This document shows positions 17,056 through 26,103 of a stretch of DNA of 55,184 nt, one piece after another. The notes beneath the pieces were generated by a model that had not been told where the DNA came from, searched no databases, and saw nothing but the letters and a program-made list of their open reading frames with translations. Origin of the DNA: DATFCK01 sp045809745 (lineage in GTDB: Bacteria > Verrucomicrobiota > Verrucomicrobiia > Chthoniobacterales > UBA10450); the NCBI GenBank assembly GCA_045809745.1, contig JBJMXE010000073.1, positions 1-55,184 on the forward strand, read 5' to 3'. The first letter of the stretch is position 1; every line of letters begins with the position of its first letter. The translations under genes and the position numbers were made by a program.

Positions 17056-20000
17056 GTGAGTGATATCATTGAGTTTCGATTGAACGGCAGGACCGTTCGA
17101 CTCGAATCGGTTTCGCCAAACCTTACCCTGCTCGAATGGCTGCGGTCGGTTGGCCTAACCGGTTCCAAAGAAGGTTGTGCCGAGGGCGACTGCGGTGCGT
17201 GTTCAGTAGCGATCGTTGATACTGATCGCGACGGCGAATCGGTTTACCGCGCGATTAACAGCTGTCTGGTGCCGGTTTCACTGATGGCCGGGCGCGACAT
17301 CACGACCGTTGAAGGTGTGGCGCAGTGCAGTCAGCCCACCCGCTCGCCGAACAACCTTCACCCGGTTCAACAGGCGATGGTCGACAACCATGGATCCCAG
17401 TGCGGTTATTGCACACCCGGTTTCATCATGTCGATGTTTGAAGCCTATCACCGGCCTGATCTGGATACCGCGGCCGAATTGGACGAGCAGCTTTGCGGCA
17501 ATCTATGCCGTTGCACCGGATACCGGGCGATCCGCGATGCTTCTGCAGACGCATTTGCTAACCGGGCCAATGGCAACGGTGCTGGCCGGATTGGACCAGT
17601 CCGGCTTGGTCAGATTCAATATCGGTCTAACGGTGAACGCTTTCTGCGTCCGACATCACTGGCAGACTTGTTTGAGGCGATGGCTGCTCATCCGCAGGCG
17701 CGTCTAATCGCCGGGGCCACCGAGTTGGGACTCAATATTACCAAACGGTTCGAACGATTCGAGATCCTGATCTCGCTGGAGGCTATCCCCGAGTTGCTCG
17801 AGCTACGGCAGTCAGGCAATGAGTGGCATATCGGCGCGGCAGTCGTGCTCACCCGCATCAAGGATTCGTTAGGCGATGAGTATTCTGACCTCTCCGACAT
17901 GTTGTATTTGTTCGGTTCACGGCAAATCCGCAATCGCGCAACCATGGGCGGCAACATCGTTACGGCATCGCCCATTGGCGACTCTGCTCCAGTCTTATTG
18001 GCCCACAATGCCCGCGTGGTGTTGGCCTCAAAAACCGGCGAACGGATCGTGCCGATCCAGGAGTTCTTTGTCGCTTATCGAAAAACCGCGCTCCGGCCGG
18101 GCGAAATTCTGAAGACCATCATTTTGCCCCGTGATGCGACAGGGTCGTCGGTTCTGCGCCGGTTCTACAAGGTTTCCAAACGCCGGGAAATGGACATCAG
18201 CACGGTAGCTGGTTGTTTCGCACTCCACATGGGATCGGCTAATCAGATTACCGACGCGCGGCTGGCGTTCGGTGGCGCATCGGCCATGCCGGAGCGCGCA
18301 ATCAAAACCGAGCAGGCGCTGATTGGAAAGGTTTGGAATGAACAAACCTTAAAGGCAGCGGTTTCGGTTTTGGTTTCCGAGTTCAAGCCGATCTCCGATG
18401 TGCGGGGCAGCGCCACCTACCGGCAGAGGCTGATCACCAATCTTCTCCACAAGTTTTACGCCGATACCGCCGGCCAAGAAAGTTCCGGTTGCTCCAATAC
18501 CCCGATTGCCAGGTCGTTAGCTGAACGCGAGCCGGCGCTGCCGCATGAGAGCGGACATAAACATGTTACCGGCGAAGCAATTTACGTCGACGATGCCGCT
18601 GCAAACCAGAACATGCTGGAGGTCTGGCCAGTCTGCTCGCCCTACGCGCATGCGCGAATTGTTAGGCGAGATATTACCCAAGCGGGCAAGGTGTCTGGCG
18701 TCGCGGCTATTCTGCTGGCGGAAGATATCCCCGGCCTCAACGACGTCGGCGCTGTTCGCCACGATGAAATTCTGCTGGCGGACAAGAAAGTTCATTACCA
18801 CGGCCAGATCGTCGCGCTCGTCGTCGGAGAATCCGCTGAGATCTGCCGGGCCGCCGCTGCCCAAGTCATAATCGAATACGAGCCGCTGCCGCCAATCCTT
18901 ACAATCGAGGACGCCATCGCCGCGAATAGTTTTCACACCGAGGCGAACTCCATCTGTCGCGGAAATGTGGATGCCGCTCTGGCCGCTGCTCCGTCGCACT
19001 TCGAAGGCGAATTTTCTTTTGGTGGCCAGGACCACTTCTATTTAGAGACGCAAGCCGGCTGGGCAGAACGAGGCGAGGACGGAACCATTTTCGTCAGCTC
19101 ATCGACCCAGCATCCCTCTGAGGTCCAGCACATCGTGGCGCACGTGCTGGCGTTGCCCATGCACAGCGTCGTGGTCGAATCGCCGCGAATGGGCGGCGGT
19201 TTTGGCGGAAAAGAAACGCAAGCTGCGACAATCGCGGCCCTGGCTGCACTTGCGGCGACGAAAACCGGTCGCAAAACTCGGGTCCGATTGAACCGCGACC
19301 AGGACATGATGATCACGGGCAAACGACATCCGTTCCTCAGCCGCTTCACTGTCGGCCACAACGCCGAAGGAATGATCCTGGCTGCGAAAATCGACGTGTT
19401 CTCCAACGCCGGTTGGTCACTGGATCTGTCGCGGGCAGTGACGGACCGGGCCGTGTTCCACCTGGATAACTCATATTATATTCCGGCAGCCGCGTTCCGC
19501 GGTCATGTCGCAAACACCAATCTGGCGTCCAATACCGCTTTCCGCGGATTCGGCGGGCCACAAGGCATGCTGGTGATCGAAGAGATTCTCGACCGGATCT
19601 CCCGCCGCACCGGATTACTCCCCGAAGTCGTTCGGCAGAAAAACCTTTATCGCGGCCGAGGCGAGACAAATACCACCCATTACGGACAGGAGATCGAAGA
19701 TAATCGAATCCAGCGAATCTGGGACGAGCTGCTCGTATCCAGCAATTTCGCCGCGCGCCGGATTGAGATTGCGGAATTCAATGGAAGGGCTCGTTACCGC
19801 AAGCGAGGGCTCGCGATTACGCCCGTCAAATTCGGAATATCGTTCACCACCACTCATCTCAACCAGGCTGGCGCACTTGTCCTTCTGTTTCAAGACGGCA
19901 CGGCTCAGATCAACCATGGGGGCACTGAGATGGGACAAGGCGTTCATACAAACATTCGGGAGATCGCCGCCAGAGAGCTTGGCCTAACCGTCAATCGCGT

Positions 20001-20829
20001 TCGGGTAATGCACACCAGAACCGACAAGGTTCCAAACACGTCTGCCACCGCGGCCTCGTGCGGCACCGACCTGAATGGCGCGGCGGTGAAGGATGCTTGT
20101 GATACGCTGCGCGCCCGGCTGTTGCCGTTCGCAAAAGAATTACTGAAGGAAAAAAGCGGGACCGAACCTTCTCAGGTGGGCTTCGGCGGTAATTTCGTTT
20201 TCGATCTGGCAGAACCAGACGCAGGTGTCCCGATTGCCGAATGTTTTCAGCGGGCCTACTTCGCGCGAACCAGTCTGAGCAGCACCGGATTCTATAAGAC
20301 CCCGGACATATATTTTGATCGCGAAGCGGGCCGAGGCCGGCCGTTTCACTACTTCGCCGTCGGCGCGGCCGTTTCGGAGGTAGAAATCGACGGGCTCACC
20401 GGGATGATGCGTATCAAACGGGTCGACATCTTGCACGATGCCGGCGATGCCATAAATCGAAGCGTCGCTCGCGGACAGATTGAAGGTGGATTTGTGCAGG
20501 GAGCCGGCTGGCTAACGAGTGAAGAACTGGTGTGGAATCCTGAGGGACATCTTCTCACCCATTCACCGGACACTTACAAAATTCCGGCGGTCGGCGACAT
20601 GCCGGAAGAATTCAATGTCGCATTTCTCTCCCAAGCGGCGCAATCCAACGTGATTCACGGCAGCAAAGCAGTCGGGGAACCGCCGCTGATGCTGGCGATC
20701 TCGGTCCGGGAAGCCATTCGCGATGCGGTTGCGGCATTCGGTTCGGCGGGCGGAGACGTTCCGCTCGCTTCGCCGGCCACGTGCGAGGCGATTTCGAATG
20801 CGATCGCGGCACGGATGGGTTCCGTCTAA
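17056..20829 (+). CDS. xdh: Single-chain xanthine dehydrogenase (2Fe-2S, FAD and molybdopterin domains in one polypeptide)
   Basis: A 1257-residue xanthine dehydrogenase with all three domains in one chain, GTG start. Residues 1-165 bind two 2Fe-2S clusters (CAEGDCGACSV with Cys41, 46 and 49; QCGYCTPGF; CGNLCRCTGY). Residues about 195-465 form the FAD domain (LIAGATELGL, TMGGNIVTASPIGDSAP). From about 505 is the molybdopterin domain: GGGFGGKETQ, AFRGFGGPQG, EMGQGVHTN and KAVGEPPLMLAISVRE with the catalytic Glu. The Arg of DRAVFHLDN and the Glu of GGKE match bovine Arg880 and Glu802, which bind purines, so xanthine rather than aldehydes is the likely substrate. Bacteria commonly split this enzyme into two or three genes. 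Confidence 0.95.
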   Translation: MSDIIEFRLNGRTVRLESVSPNLTLLEWLRSVGLTGSKEGCAEGDCGACSVAIVDTDRDGESVYRAINSCLVPVSLMAGRDITTVEGVAQCSQPTRSPNNLHPVQQAMVDNHGSQCGYCTPGFIMSMFEAYHRPDLDTAAELDEQLCGNLCRCTGYRAIRDASADAFANRANGNGAGRIGPVRLGQIQYRSNGERFLRPTSLADLFEAMAAHPQARLIAGATELGLNITKRFERFEILISLEAIPELLELRQSGNEWHIGAAVVLTRIKDSLGDEYSDLSDMLYLFGSRQIRNRATMGGNIVTASPIGDSAPVLLAHNARVVLASKTGERIVPIQEFFVAYRKTALRPGEILKTIILPRDATGSSVLRRFYKVSKRREMDISTVAGCFALHMGSANQITDARLAFGGASAMPERAIKTEQALIGKVWNEQTLKAAVSVLVSEFKPISDVRGSATYRQRLITNLLHKFYADTAGQESSGCSNTPIARSLAEREPALPHESGHKHVTGEAIYVDDAAANQNMLEVWPVCSPYAHARIVRRDITQAGKVSGVAAILLAEDIPGLNDVGAVRHDEILLADKKVHYHGQIVALVVGESAEICRAAAAQVIIEYEPLPPILTIEDAIAANSFHTEANSICRGNVDAALAAAPSHFEGEFSFGGQDHFYLETQAGWAERGEDGTIFVSSSTQHPSEVQHIVAHVLALPMHSVVVESPRMGGGFGGKETQAATIAALAALAATKTGRKTRVRLNRDQDMMITGKRHPFLSRFTVGHNAEGMILAAKIDVFSNAGWSLDLSRAVTDRAVFHLDNSYYIPAAAFRGHVANTNLASNTAFRGFGGPQGMLVIEEILDRISRRTGLLPEVVRQKNLYRGRGETNTTHYGQEIEDNRIQRIWDELLVSSNFAARRIEIAEFNGRARYRKRGLAITPVKFGISFTTTHLNQAGALVLLFQDGTAQINHGGTEMGQGVHTNIREIAARELGLTVNRVRVMHTRTDKVPNTSATAASCGTDLNGAAVKDACDTLRARLLPFAKELLKEKSGTEPSQVGFGGNFVFDLAEPDAGVPIAECFQRAYFARTSLSSTGFYKTPDIYFDREAGRGRPFHYFAVGAAVSEVEIDGLTGMMRIKRVDILHDAGDAINRSVARGQIEGGFVQGAGWLTSEELVWNPEGHLLTHSPDTYKIPAVGDMPEEFNVAFLSQAAQSNVIHGSKAVGEPPLMLAISVREAIRDAVAAFGSAGGDVPLASPATCEAISNAIAARMGSV

Positions 20830-20900
20830 CGCATAACCGGCGAATCGCATCTGCCTTGAATGCGCGCTGCACCACGCAGAGGCCTATTTGTCACAGCGTT

Positions 20901-20988
20901 GTCATCCTGAGCGCAGTCGAAGGACCTCTCCTACTTGGGTGACGTGTTCCGCATTTGCGAGGTCCCTCGACTTCGCTCGGGATGACAT
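20901..20988. repeat. Dispersed palindromic repeat, copy A (inverted relative to B and C)
   Basis: Two 27-nt arms, 20901-20927 and 20960-20986, are imperfect inverted repeats (gtcatcctgagcgcagtcg on the left; cgacttcgctcgggatgac on the right). The spacer ctcctacttgggtgacgtg is the reverse complement of the spacer in copies B and C. The outer tag atagctatg follows on the right, whereas copies B and C have it on the left, so A lies in the opposite orientation. It sits between xanthine dehydrogenase and adenine deaminase. Confidence 0.85.
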
Positions 20989-21095
20989 AGCTATGCGCTT
21001 CGTCGGTACGAGTGCAATGGATGAAATTCGCTTTTGCCTCCAATGTTCAGTGATTACAAGAACAAGGACGACACACACAATCACAGGCCAAACGA

Positions 21096-22817
21096 ATGAG
21101 AGAGATTCAGCACAAACTGAGTGTGGCGCGGGGGGAACAGCCTGCCGAACTCCTGTTCAAGAATGCCCGCGTCGTAAATGTCTTTTCCGGTGAGATTCAC
21201 AAAACAAATGTCGCCATTGACGACGAACGAGTGATCGGGTTTGGCGATTACGACGCGAAAGAGGTGGTTGACCTCGACGGCGCCTATCTCGCGCCCAGTT
21301 TTATAGAAGGTCACTTTCACGTCGAAAGCAGCATGGTCACGCTGCCGGAGCTCGCACGCGCGGTGGTTCCGCACGGCACCGGAGCCATGGTCATCGATCC
21401 ACACGAGTACGCCAACGTGCTGGGAATGGATGGAATCCGTTACGTGCTCGAATCTGCCAAAGATCTGCCATTCGATATTTTCGTCATGTTACCTTCGTGT
21501 GTTCCGGCAACGTCTCTGGAAACAGCCGGAGCGCGGTTTACGGCGGATGATCTGTCGCTGCTCATCGGCGACGATCGAATCGCCGGCATTGGCGAGCTCA
21601 TGAATTATCCAGGCGTATTCCTCGGGATGGAAAGTGAGCTGGCGAAGATCGAAGCGGGCAAACACAAGGTGATCGATGGCCATGCCCCCGGATTACGTGG
21701 CAAGAATCTGAATGCTTACGCTCTTGCCGGAGTGCGATCCGATCATGAAAGCACCGATCTTGAAGAAGCACGTGAAAAGCTGCGACTCGGTTTGCATCTG
21801 CTGCTGCGCGAAGGCAGCACCGAACGGAATCTTGAGCACATCATTGGACTGGTGACGCCGGAAAATTCGGCGAATTGCTCCTTCGCAACCGACGACAAGT
21901 TACCCGGAGATCTGGTGAGCGAAGGCCATATCGATCATTCGGTCCGGAAAGCGATCGCTGTCGGCCTCGCTCCGATCACTGCGTTCCAAATGGGCACCAT
22001 CAACACGGCCCGCCATTACCGGTTGCGAAACCATGGCGCGATTGCGCCGCGGTTCTGGGCTGATTTCGTCGTGTTGAGTGATCTGGAGAAGGTTATGATC
22101 GAGAGGGTTTACAAACGGGGACGGCTGGTTGCGGAAAATGGCCGTTGTATAAGTGATTTGCCTAACAAGGTTCCGCAGCCGAGAAGCACCATGAACCTCA
22201 GTTACCGTGCGGAGCAGGACTTCAAGATTCTCGCTTCGGCTGGGATCGAGACGAAACGGATTCGCGTCATAGAAATCGTGCCGAATCAGATCATTACCAA
22301 ATGCATACTGGAGTCGCCTAAGGTGGAAGGCAACGAGCTCATCGCCGATCCCGCTCGTGACATTCTGAAGCTGATGGTAATCGAACGGCACGGGGCCACC
22401 GGTAACGTCGGCGTGGGTTTTGTGCGCGGGTTCAAACTGCAACGCGGCGCCCTCGGTTCGACCGTAGCGCACGATGCCCATAACGTGGTGGTCGTTGGAA
22501 CTAACGACAACGATATAGCCGCCGCAGTGAAAGAACTTGAACGCATGCGGGGCGGCCAGGTCGTGGTCGCTGATGGCAAAATCGAAGCAGCCCTGCCGCT
22601 GCCAATTGCGGGGCTCGTCTCGGATCAACCTCTCGAAATCGTGGTCGAACAGATTGCCGGGTTAAATGCAGCGGCCAACCAACTCGGATGCAAACTCGCG
22701 GCGCCGTTCATGAGCCTTTCTTTCCTGAGTTTGTCGCCGATTCCGGAGCTGAAACTGACGGATCAAGGTCTCGTCGACGCCGTAAACTTGAAGCTGACGA
22801 GTGTGATCGCGGATTGA
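21096..22817 (+). CDS. ade: Adenine deaminase
   Basis: A 573-residue Ade-type adenine deaminase, converting adenine to hypoxanthine and ammonia, which then feeds xanthine dehydrogenase. Typical sequence includes AYLAPSFIEGHFHVESSMV with the metal-binding His pair, GTGAMVIDPHEYANVLG, DGHAPGLRG, RSDHESTDLEEAREKL and, near the C-terminus, SFLSLSPIPELKLTDQGL. Length matches the family (about 570-590). It lies 266 nt downstream of xanthine dehydrogenase, with the palindromic repeat A between them, so it may be transcribed separately. No guanine deaminase is seen in the window. Confidence 0.95.
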   Translation: MREIQHKLSVARGEQPAELLFKNARVVNVFSGEIHKTNVAIDDERVIGFGDYDAKEVVDLDGAYLAPSFIEGHFHVESSMVTLPELARAVVPHGTGAMVIDPHEYANVLGMDGIRYVLESAKDLPFDIFVMLPSCVPATSLETAGARFTADDLSLLIGDDRIAGIGELMNYPGVFLGMESELAKIEAGKHKVIDGHAPGLRGKNLNAYALAGVRSDHESTDLEEAREKLRLGLHLLLREGSTERNLEHIIGLVTPENSANCSFATDDKLPGDLVSEGHIDHSVRKAIAVGLAPITAFQMGTINTARHYRLRNHGAIAPRFWADFVVLSDLEKVMIERVYKRGRLVAENGRCISDLPNKVPQPRSTMNLSYRAEQDFKILASAGIETKRIRVIEIVPNQIITKCILESPKVEGNELIADPARDILKLMVIERHGATGNVGVGFVRGFKLQRGALGSTVAHDAHNVVVVGTNDNDIAAAVKELERMRGGQVVVADGKIEAALPLPIAGLVSDQPLEIVVEQIAGLNAAANQLGCKLAAPFMSLSFLSLSPIPELKLTDQGLVDAVNLKLTSVIAD

Positions 22818-23004
22818 TCGTGGCGGCATTTCATCTGATGCAAATAGCCGCTGCGGCTGCGCTGCGATTACGCAACCGCGCATCTTTCAACGGTCGATGA
22901 ACCAGCACCCGCTCGGGATCACATAGCTAAAGCTTTGGGATGAAGCGGGCGCCGAATTAGAAAAAACTCGCTTCGCCCGAAACGCCCACGTCAAACTGCC
23001 GGCA

Positions 23005-24249
23005 ATGGCCACCCTGGATCCGAAACGCACGGTCGCTGATCTGAAGGAATTGCGCGCCCTAACCGGCGACCAGAACGGAGCACAACGGGTCGCATTCACG
23101 CCAACCTGGGCGAAGGCGCGGGCCTGGTTGCAGTCCAAAATCGAACGGACCAATGCTGAGGTTCACAATGACGCTGCTGGAAATTTTTGGGCGACCCTTC
23201 GCGGTGAATCGGATAAAGCATTGCTAATTGGCGGCCACATTGATTCGGTGCCGAACGGCGGATGGCTCGACGGCTGCCTGAATACGCTTGCCGGCGTAGA
23301 GATCCTTCGCCGTTTGAATTCGCAATACGGCGGCAAGCCTCCAGTCACCGTCAGGCTGGTCGATTGGGCGGACGAAGAAGGCGCACGATTCGGCAAAAGC
23401 CTTTTTGGCTCATCTGCGTGCTCAGGCAAGATCGACATGCAGGAAACACGTAGCCTTCAGGACAAGGACGGCCTTCGCTTGGTCGATGCCGTCAAACACC
23501 ACGGAATCGATTTCGAGAAAGTTAAACAGTCAGGAAAAGAACTAATCAACGCTGCCGCGTATCTGGAACTCCATATCGAGCAGGGACCAGTGCTACTCGA
23601 CATGAAGCTCCCGTTAGGCACGGTCCTTGGCACATTCGGAGTGGAACGACATGCCATCACTTTTCGCGGACAGGCTGCGCACTCGGGTAGCACCCCCATG
23701 AACCGCCGCCGGGATGCTTTTCTGGCCGCAGCGAGAATGAGTCCGGAGGTTTACGCGATCGCCGAGCGCAGCGGCCCCGGGGTGTGCACTATCGGCTCGT
23801 GCACAACCAAACCGGGGATTGTCACCAGTGTAGTGGAGGAATGCCGTATCACGCTCGATCAGCGGCATCTTGATGCCGCGGCGTTAGCCAAAATGCTGGA
23901 CGAAGCCAAGGACGCGAGCAAACGATTCGCCCAGGAAGCGAATGTCGAAGTCAGCTGGGAACGGATTTGGAACATCGAGCCGATCCTATTTAACAAGGAA
24001 CTGATCGAGTTTTGCGACGAAGCCATCCGCGAAACCGGCGCGACGCCCCACCGGCTGCCGTCCGGCCCGCTTCACGACGCGGCCGAAGTCGCGCGCTCAG
24101 GAGTTCCAACGATCATGATGTTCGTTCAAAGTCTTCACGGGATCAGCCACAACAAAATCGAAGACACCCGGGAAGAACACCTCGAACAGGCGGTCTCGGC
24201 TTTCGATAGGCTCGCGGACAAAGCGATCCAGTGGATTCAGGCGAGATAG
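23005..24249 (+). CDS. M20-family carbamoyl-amide hydrolase (beta-ureidopropionase / N-carbamoyl-L-amino acid hydrolase / allantoate amidohydrolase)
   Basis: A 414-residue Zn-dependent amidohydrolase of the hydantoinase/carbamoylase group. Metal motifs are IGGHIDSVPNGGWLDG, DWADEEGARFG with the catalytic Glu pair, ELHIEQGPVL, and the C-terminal LPSGPLHDAAEV. The dimerisation domain includes AAHSGSTPMNRRRDA. The family hydrolyses N-carbamoyl-beta-alanine, N-carbamoyl amino acids or allantoate, which sequence alone does not separate. Beta-ureidopropionase is preferred because the next operon holds the other steps of reductive pyrimidine breakdown and allantoate is already covered by allantoicase. 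It is 187 nt downstream of ade, and that gap holds nothing I recognise. Confidence 0.85.
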   Translation: MATLDPKRTVADLKELRALTGDQNGAQRVAFTPTWAKARAWLQSKIERTNAEVHNDAAGNFWATLRGESDKALLIGGHIDSVPNGGWLDGCLNTLAGVEILRRLNSQYGGKPPVTVRLVDWADEEGARFGKSLFGSSACSGKIDMQETRSLQDKDGLRLVDAVKHHGIDFEKVKQSGKELINAAAYLELHIEQGPVLLDMKLPLGTVLGTFGVERHAITFRGQAAHSGSTPMNRRRDAFLAAARMSPEVYAIAERSGPGVCTIGSCTTKPGIVTSVVEECRITLDQRHLDAAALAKMLDEAKDASKRFAQEANVEVSWERIWNIEPILFNKELIEFCDEAIRETGATPHRLPSGPLHDAAEVARSGVPTIMMFVQSLHGISHNKIEDTREEHLEQAVSAFDRLADKAIQWIQAR

Positions 24250-24342
24250 TCGCGAGCTAGTAGTTGACGTCGGCGGCTCAACATTTCCGACTCCGTCCCA
24301 TTGGCTGGTTCAGTAATTGGCCACGACAATTCAACTAGTCTC

Positions 24343-24372
24343 TTGTCAGTGCTCTATCGTCACTGATAAAAT
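24343..24372 (+). promoter_or_regulatory. Putative sigma-70-type promoter of the pyrimidine operon
   Basis: TTGTCA at 24343-24348 and TAAAAT at 24367-24372 are separated by 18 nt, each one mismatch from the TTGACA and TATAAT consensus. The preA ATG follows 21 nt later, with a good ribosome binding site, caggag, just upstream. Found by eye, without a position matrix. Confidence 0.4.
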
Positions 24373-24393
24373 CCGGCCGCTCAGGAGATTCTT

Positions 24394-25539
24394 ATGGCGA
24401 CACTTGCAACCACAGTTGACGGATTAAAGCTCCCTAACCCTTTCATTATCGGGTCCGGCCCGCCCGGAACAAACCTGAACGTGATCACCCGCGCCTTCCG
24501 CGAAGGCTGGGGCGCTGTCATCGCCAAAACGATCAGCCTCGATTCGTCGAAGGTCGTTAATGTGACTCCTCGTTACGCCAAATTGATGACCAACGATGCC
24601 AAAGAGGTCGTAGGCTGGGAAAACATCGAACTAATCAGCGATCGACCGTTCAACATCTGGATGGACGAATTCAAGAAGTGTAAGGACCAATATCCCGATG
24701 GCGTGCTGATCGCGTCGATCATGGAAGAATATAATCGCGACGCCTGGGCTGAAATTGTCGAGCGTTGCGAAGGCGCCGGCGTCGATGCATTTGAATTAAA
24801 CTTCTCGTGCCCGCACGGTTTGCCCGAGCGGAAGATGGGCGCGGCGATGGGTGAGAACGCCGAGATCGTGGAGGAAGTCACCGGCTGGGTGATGTCGGCC
24901 GCGAAAAAGCCGGTCTGGGCGAAAATGACGCCTAACGTCACCCGGATCACCGATCCGAGTCGCGCCGCATTTCGCGCGGGCGCGCAGGGCGTGAGTGCGA
25001 TCAACACCATCCGCAGCGTCATGGCGGTGAATCTCGACACTCTGCGACCGGAACCAACGGTAGAAGGTCATACCACCCCCGGTGGCTACTCGTGCAAAGC
25101 GGTGCGCCCTATCGCTCTCCGCATGGTGATGGAAATCGCCACCATGATCCGGCGCGAGTTCCCGGGCAGAACCGTTTCCGCTATTGGCGGAATCGAAACC
25201 GGCGGTGACGCCGCGCAGTTCATTCTTCTCGGCGGCGACACCACTCAGGTGTGCACCGGGGTCATGAAGTTCGGCTACGACATGGTCAAACGCATGTGCG
25301 ATGAACTGCTTCAGTTCATGGAGAAACACAAATTCGAAACGGTTGACGATTTCAAAGGCAAGAGCCTCGATTACTTCACCACCCATGCTGAATTGGTGCG
25401 GATGCAAAAGGAGCGGAAGGCGAAAGAGAAGGCGGCGGCGGACGAAGTTGCCGCCAAGAAGATGGTGAAAGCCGACGGCGAGTGGAGCGGGGACGATTTC
25501 GTGAAGCAATCGGAAGCGTTGGCCAGAGGAACGCAATAA
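24394..25539 (+). CDS. preA: Dihydropyrimidine dehydrogenase flavin subunit lacking the ferredoxin domain
   Basis: A 381-residue dihydropyrimidine dehydrogenase of the dihydroorotate-dehydrogenase fold, reducing uracil or thymine to the dihydro form with FMN. Motifs are NPFIIGSGPPGTN, GWGAVIAKTISLD, ELNFSCPHG with the catalytic Cys, AINTIRSVMAVN, GGYSCKAVRPIALRM, and IGGIETGGDAAQFILLG. The E. coli PreA C-terminus carries two 4Fe-4S clusters; here no cysteine cluster follows residue 310, and the chain ends in a Lys/Ala/Glu-rich tail. No NADH-binding partner (PreT) is in the window. The layout is closer to plant PYD1. A strong ribosome binding site (caggag) precedes the ATG. Confidence 0.9.
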   Translation: MATLATTVDGLKLPNPFIIGSGPPGTNLNVITRAFREGWGAVIAKTISLDSSKVVNVTPRYAKLMTNDAKEVVGWENIELISDRPFNIWMDEFKKCKDQYPDGVLIASIMEEYNRDAWAEIVERCEGAGVDAFELNFSCPHGLPERKMGAAMGENAEIVEEVTGWVMSAAKKPVWAKMTPNVTRITDPSRAAFRAGAQGVSAINTIRSVMAVNLDTLRPEPTVEGHTTPGGYSCKAVRPIALRMVMEIATMIRREFPGRTVSAIGGIETGGDAAQFILLGGDTTQVCTGVMKFGYDMVKRMCDELLQFMEKHKFETVDDFKGKSLDYFTTHAELVRMQKERKAKEKAAADEVAAKKMVKADGEWSGDDFVKQSEALARGTQ

Positions 25540-25544
25540 AAGCA

Positions 25545-26103
25545 CCAAATCCCAAAACCCAAACCCCAAGGAAGTATCCAATCTTCAACGCCGAACCAGT
25601 AGGGGCCCGTTACAACGACACCGATCTGCATGCGAACAGCGGGCTAGTGAACGAGGAGGTAAAGGGTGGCCCCTCGAACCATCCGTTCGATTTAGAGGAA
25701 CGTACCGCGCAATTTGGTGAGGCAATCGTGCGATTTTCAAAACGTATACCTCGGGACCCGACCAATAATCGGCTGATTGATCAACTGGTAGGCTGCGGCA
25801 CGAGCATCGGAGCAAATTATTGCGAGGCGGACGAGCGAGTTTCGAAAAAGGATTTTCATTACGTGATCTCCCGCTGTGTTAAAGAAGCAAAGGAGACAAA
25901 GTATTTTCTGCGCATGGTGGCGGCATCAGAGGCTGGGTTGGCCGACGAAGCCCGCAGGCTTTTTGGTGAAGCACGAGAACTTCATTTGATCTTTGCAAGT
26001 ATCTACCGCAAACGATTGGGATGAACTCGTTGAGCGCTACACGGTTTCCTGAATTTCGGTTATTGGAGCTTCCTTGGAACTTGGGGTTTGAGACTTGGGG
26101 TTT
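25545..26103 (+). mobile_element. Four-helix-bundle cassette 1 with CCCAAA-type inverted repeats
   Basis: The gap between preA and mmsA is filled by one small gene flanked by low-complexity inverted arms. The left arm (25545-25574) reads as runs of ccaaatccc and aaaccccaaggaag. The right arm (26069-26103) is its imperfect complement, cttccttgg followed by two copies of acttggggttt. The left arm begins 5 nt after the preA stop; the right arm ends exactly where the mmsA ATG begins. A mobile or modular element is inferred from this geometry and from the second, independent example at 27592-28054. No target duplication is evident and no transposase is encoded. Confidence 0.55.
25647..26024 (+). 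CDS. Four-helix-bundle protein (23S rRNA IVP/Avd-like family)
   Basis: A 125-residue helical protein from the GTG at 25647. The frame is open further left, but that sequence translates the repeat arm and shows no family character. The core matches the four-helix-bundle family of 23S rRNA intervening-sequence proteins: FDLEERTAQFGEAIVRFSKR, then NNRLIDQLVGCGTSIGANYC, EADERVSKKDFHYVISRCV and AKETKYFLRMV. Relatives include Avd of diversity-generating retroelements, but no reverse transcriptase or variable repeat is near. Molecular function is unknown. The gene is in the same direction as the operon and probably co-transcribed. It shares little identity with the copy at 27651-28022, so the two did not arise by recent duplication. 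Confidence 0.8.
   Translation: MNEEVKGGPSNHPFDLEERTAQFGEAIVRFSKRIPRDPTNNRLIDQLVGCGTSIGANYCEADERVSKKDFHYVISRCVKEAKETKYFLRMVAASEAGLADEARRLFGEARELHLIFASIYRKRLG

Noticed and set aside
20888..21193. Short frame across repeat A and the start of ade
   Set aside because: Translates the palindromic repeat and then overlaps ade in another frame.
21900..22628. Minus-strand frame of 242 codons opposite adenine deaminase
   Set aside because: Shadow of the ade gene with no family signature.
24796..25581. Minus-strand frame of 261 codons opposite preA
   Set aside because: It lies on the opposite strand of a gene with catalytic motifs and shows only His/Arg-rich shadow sequence.
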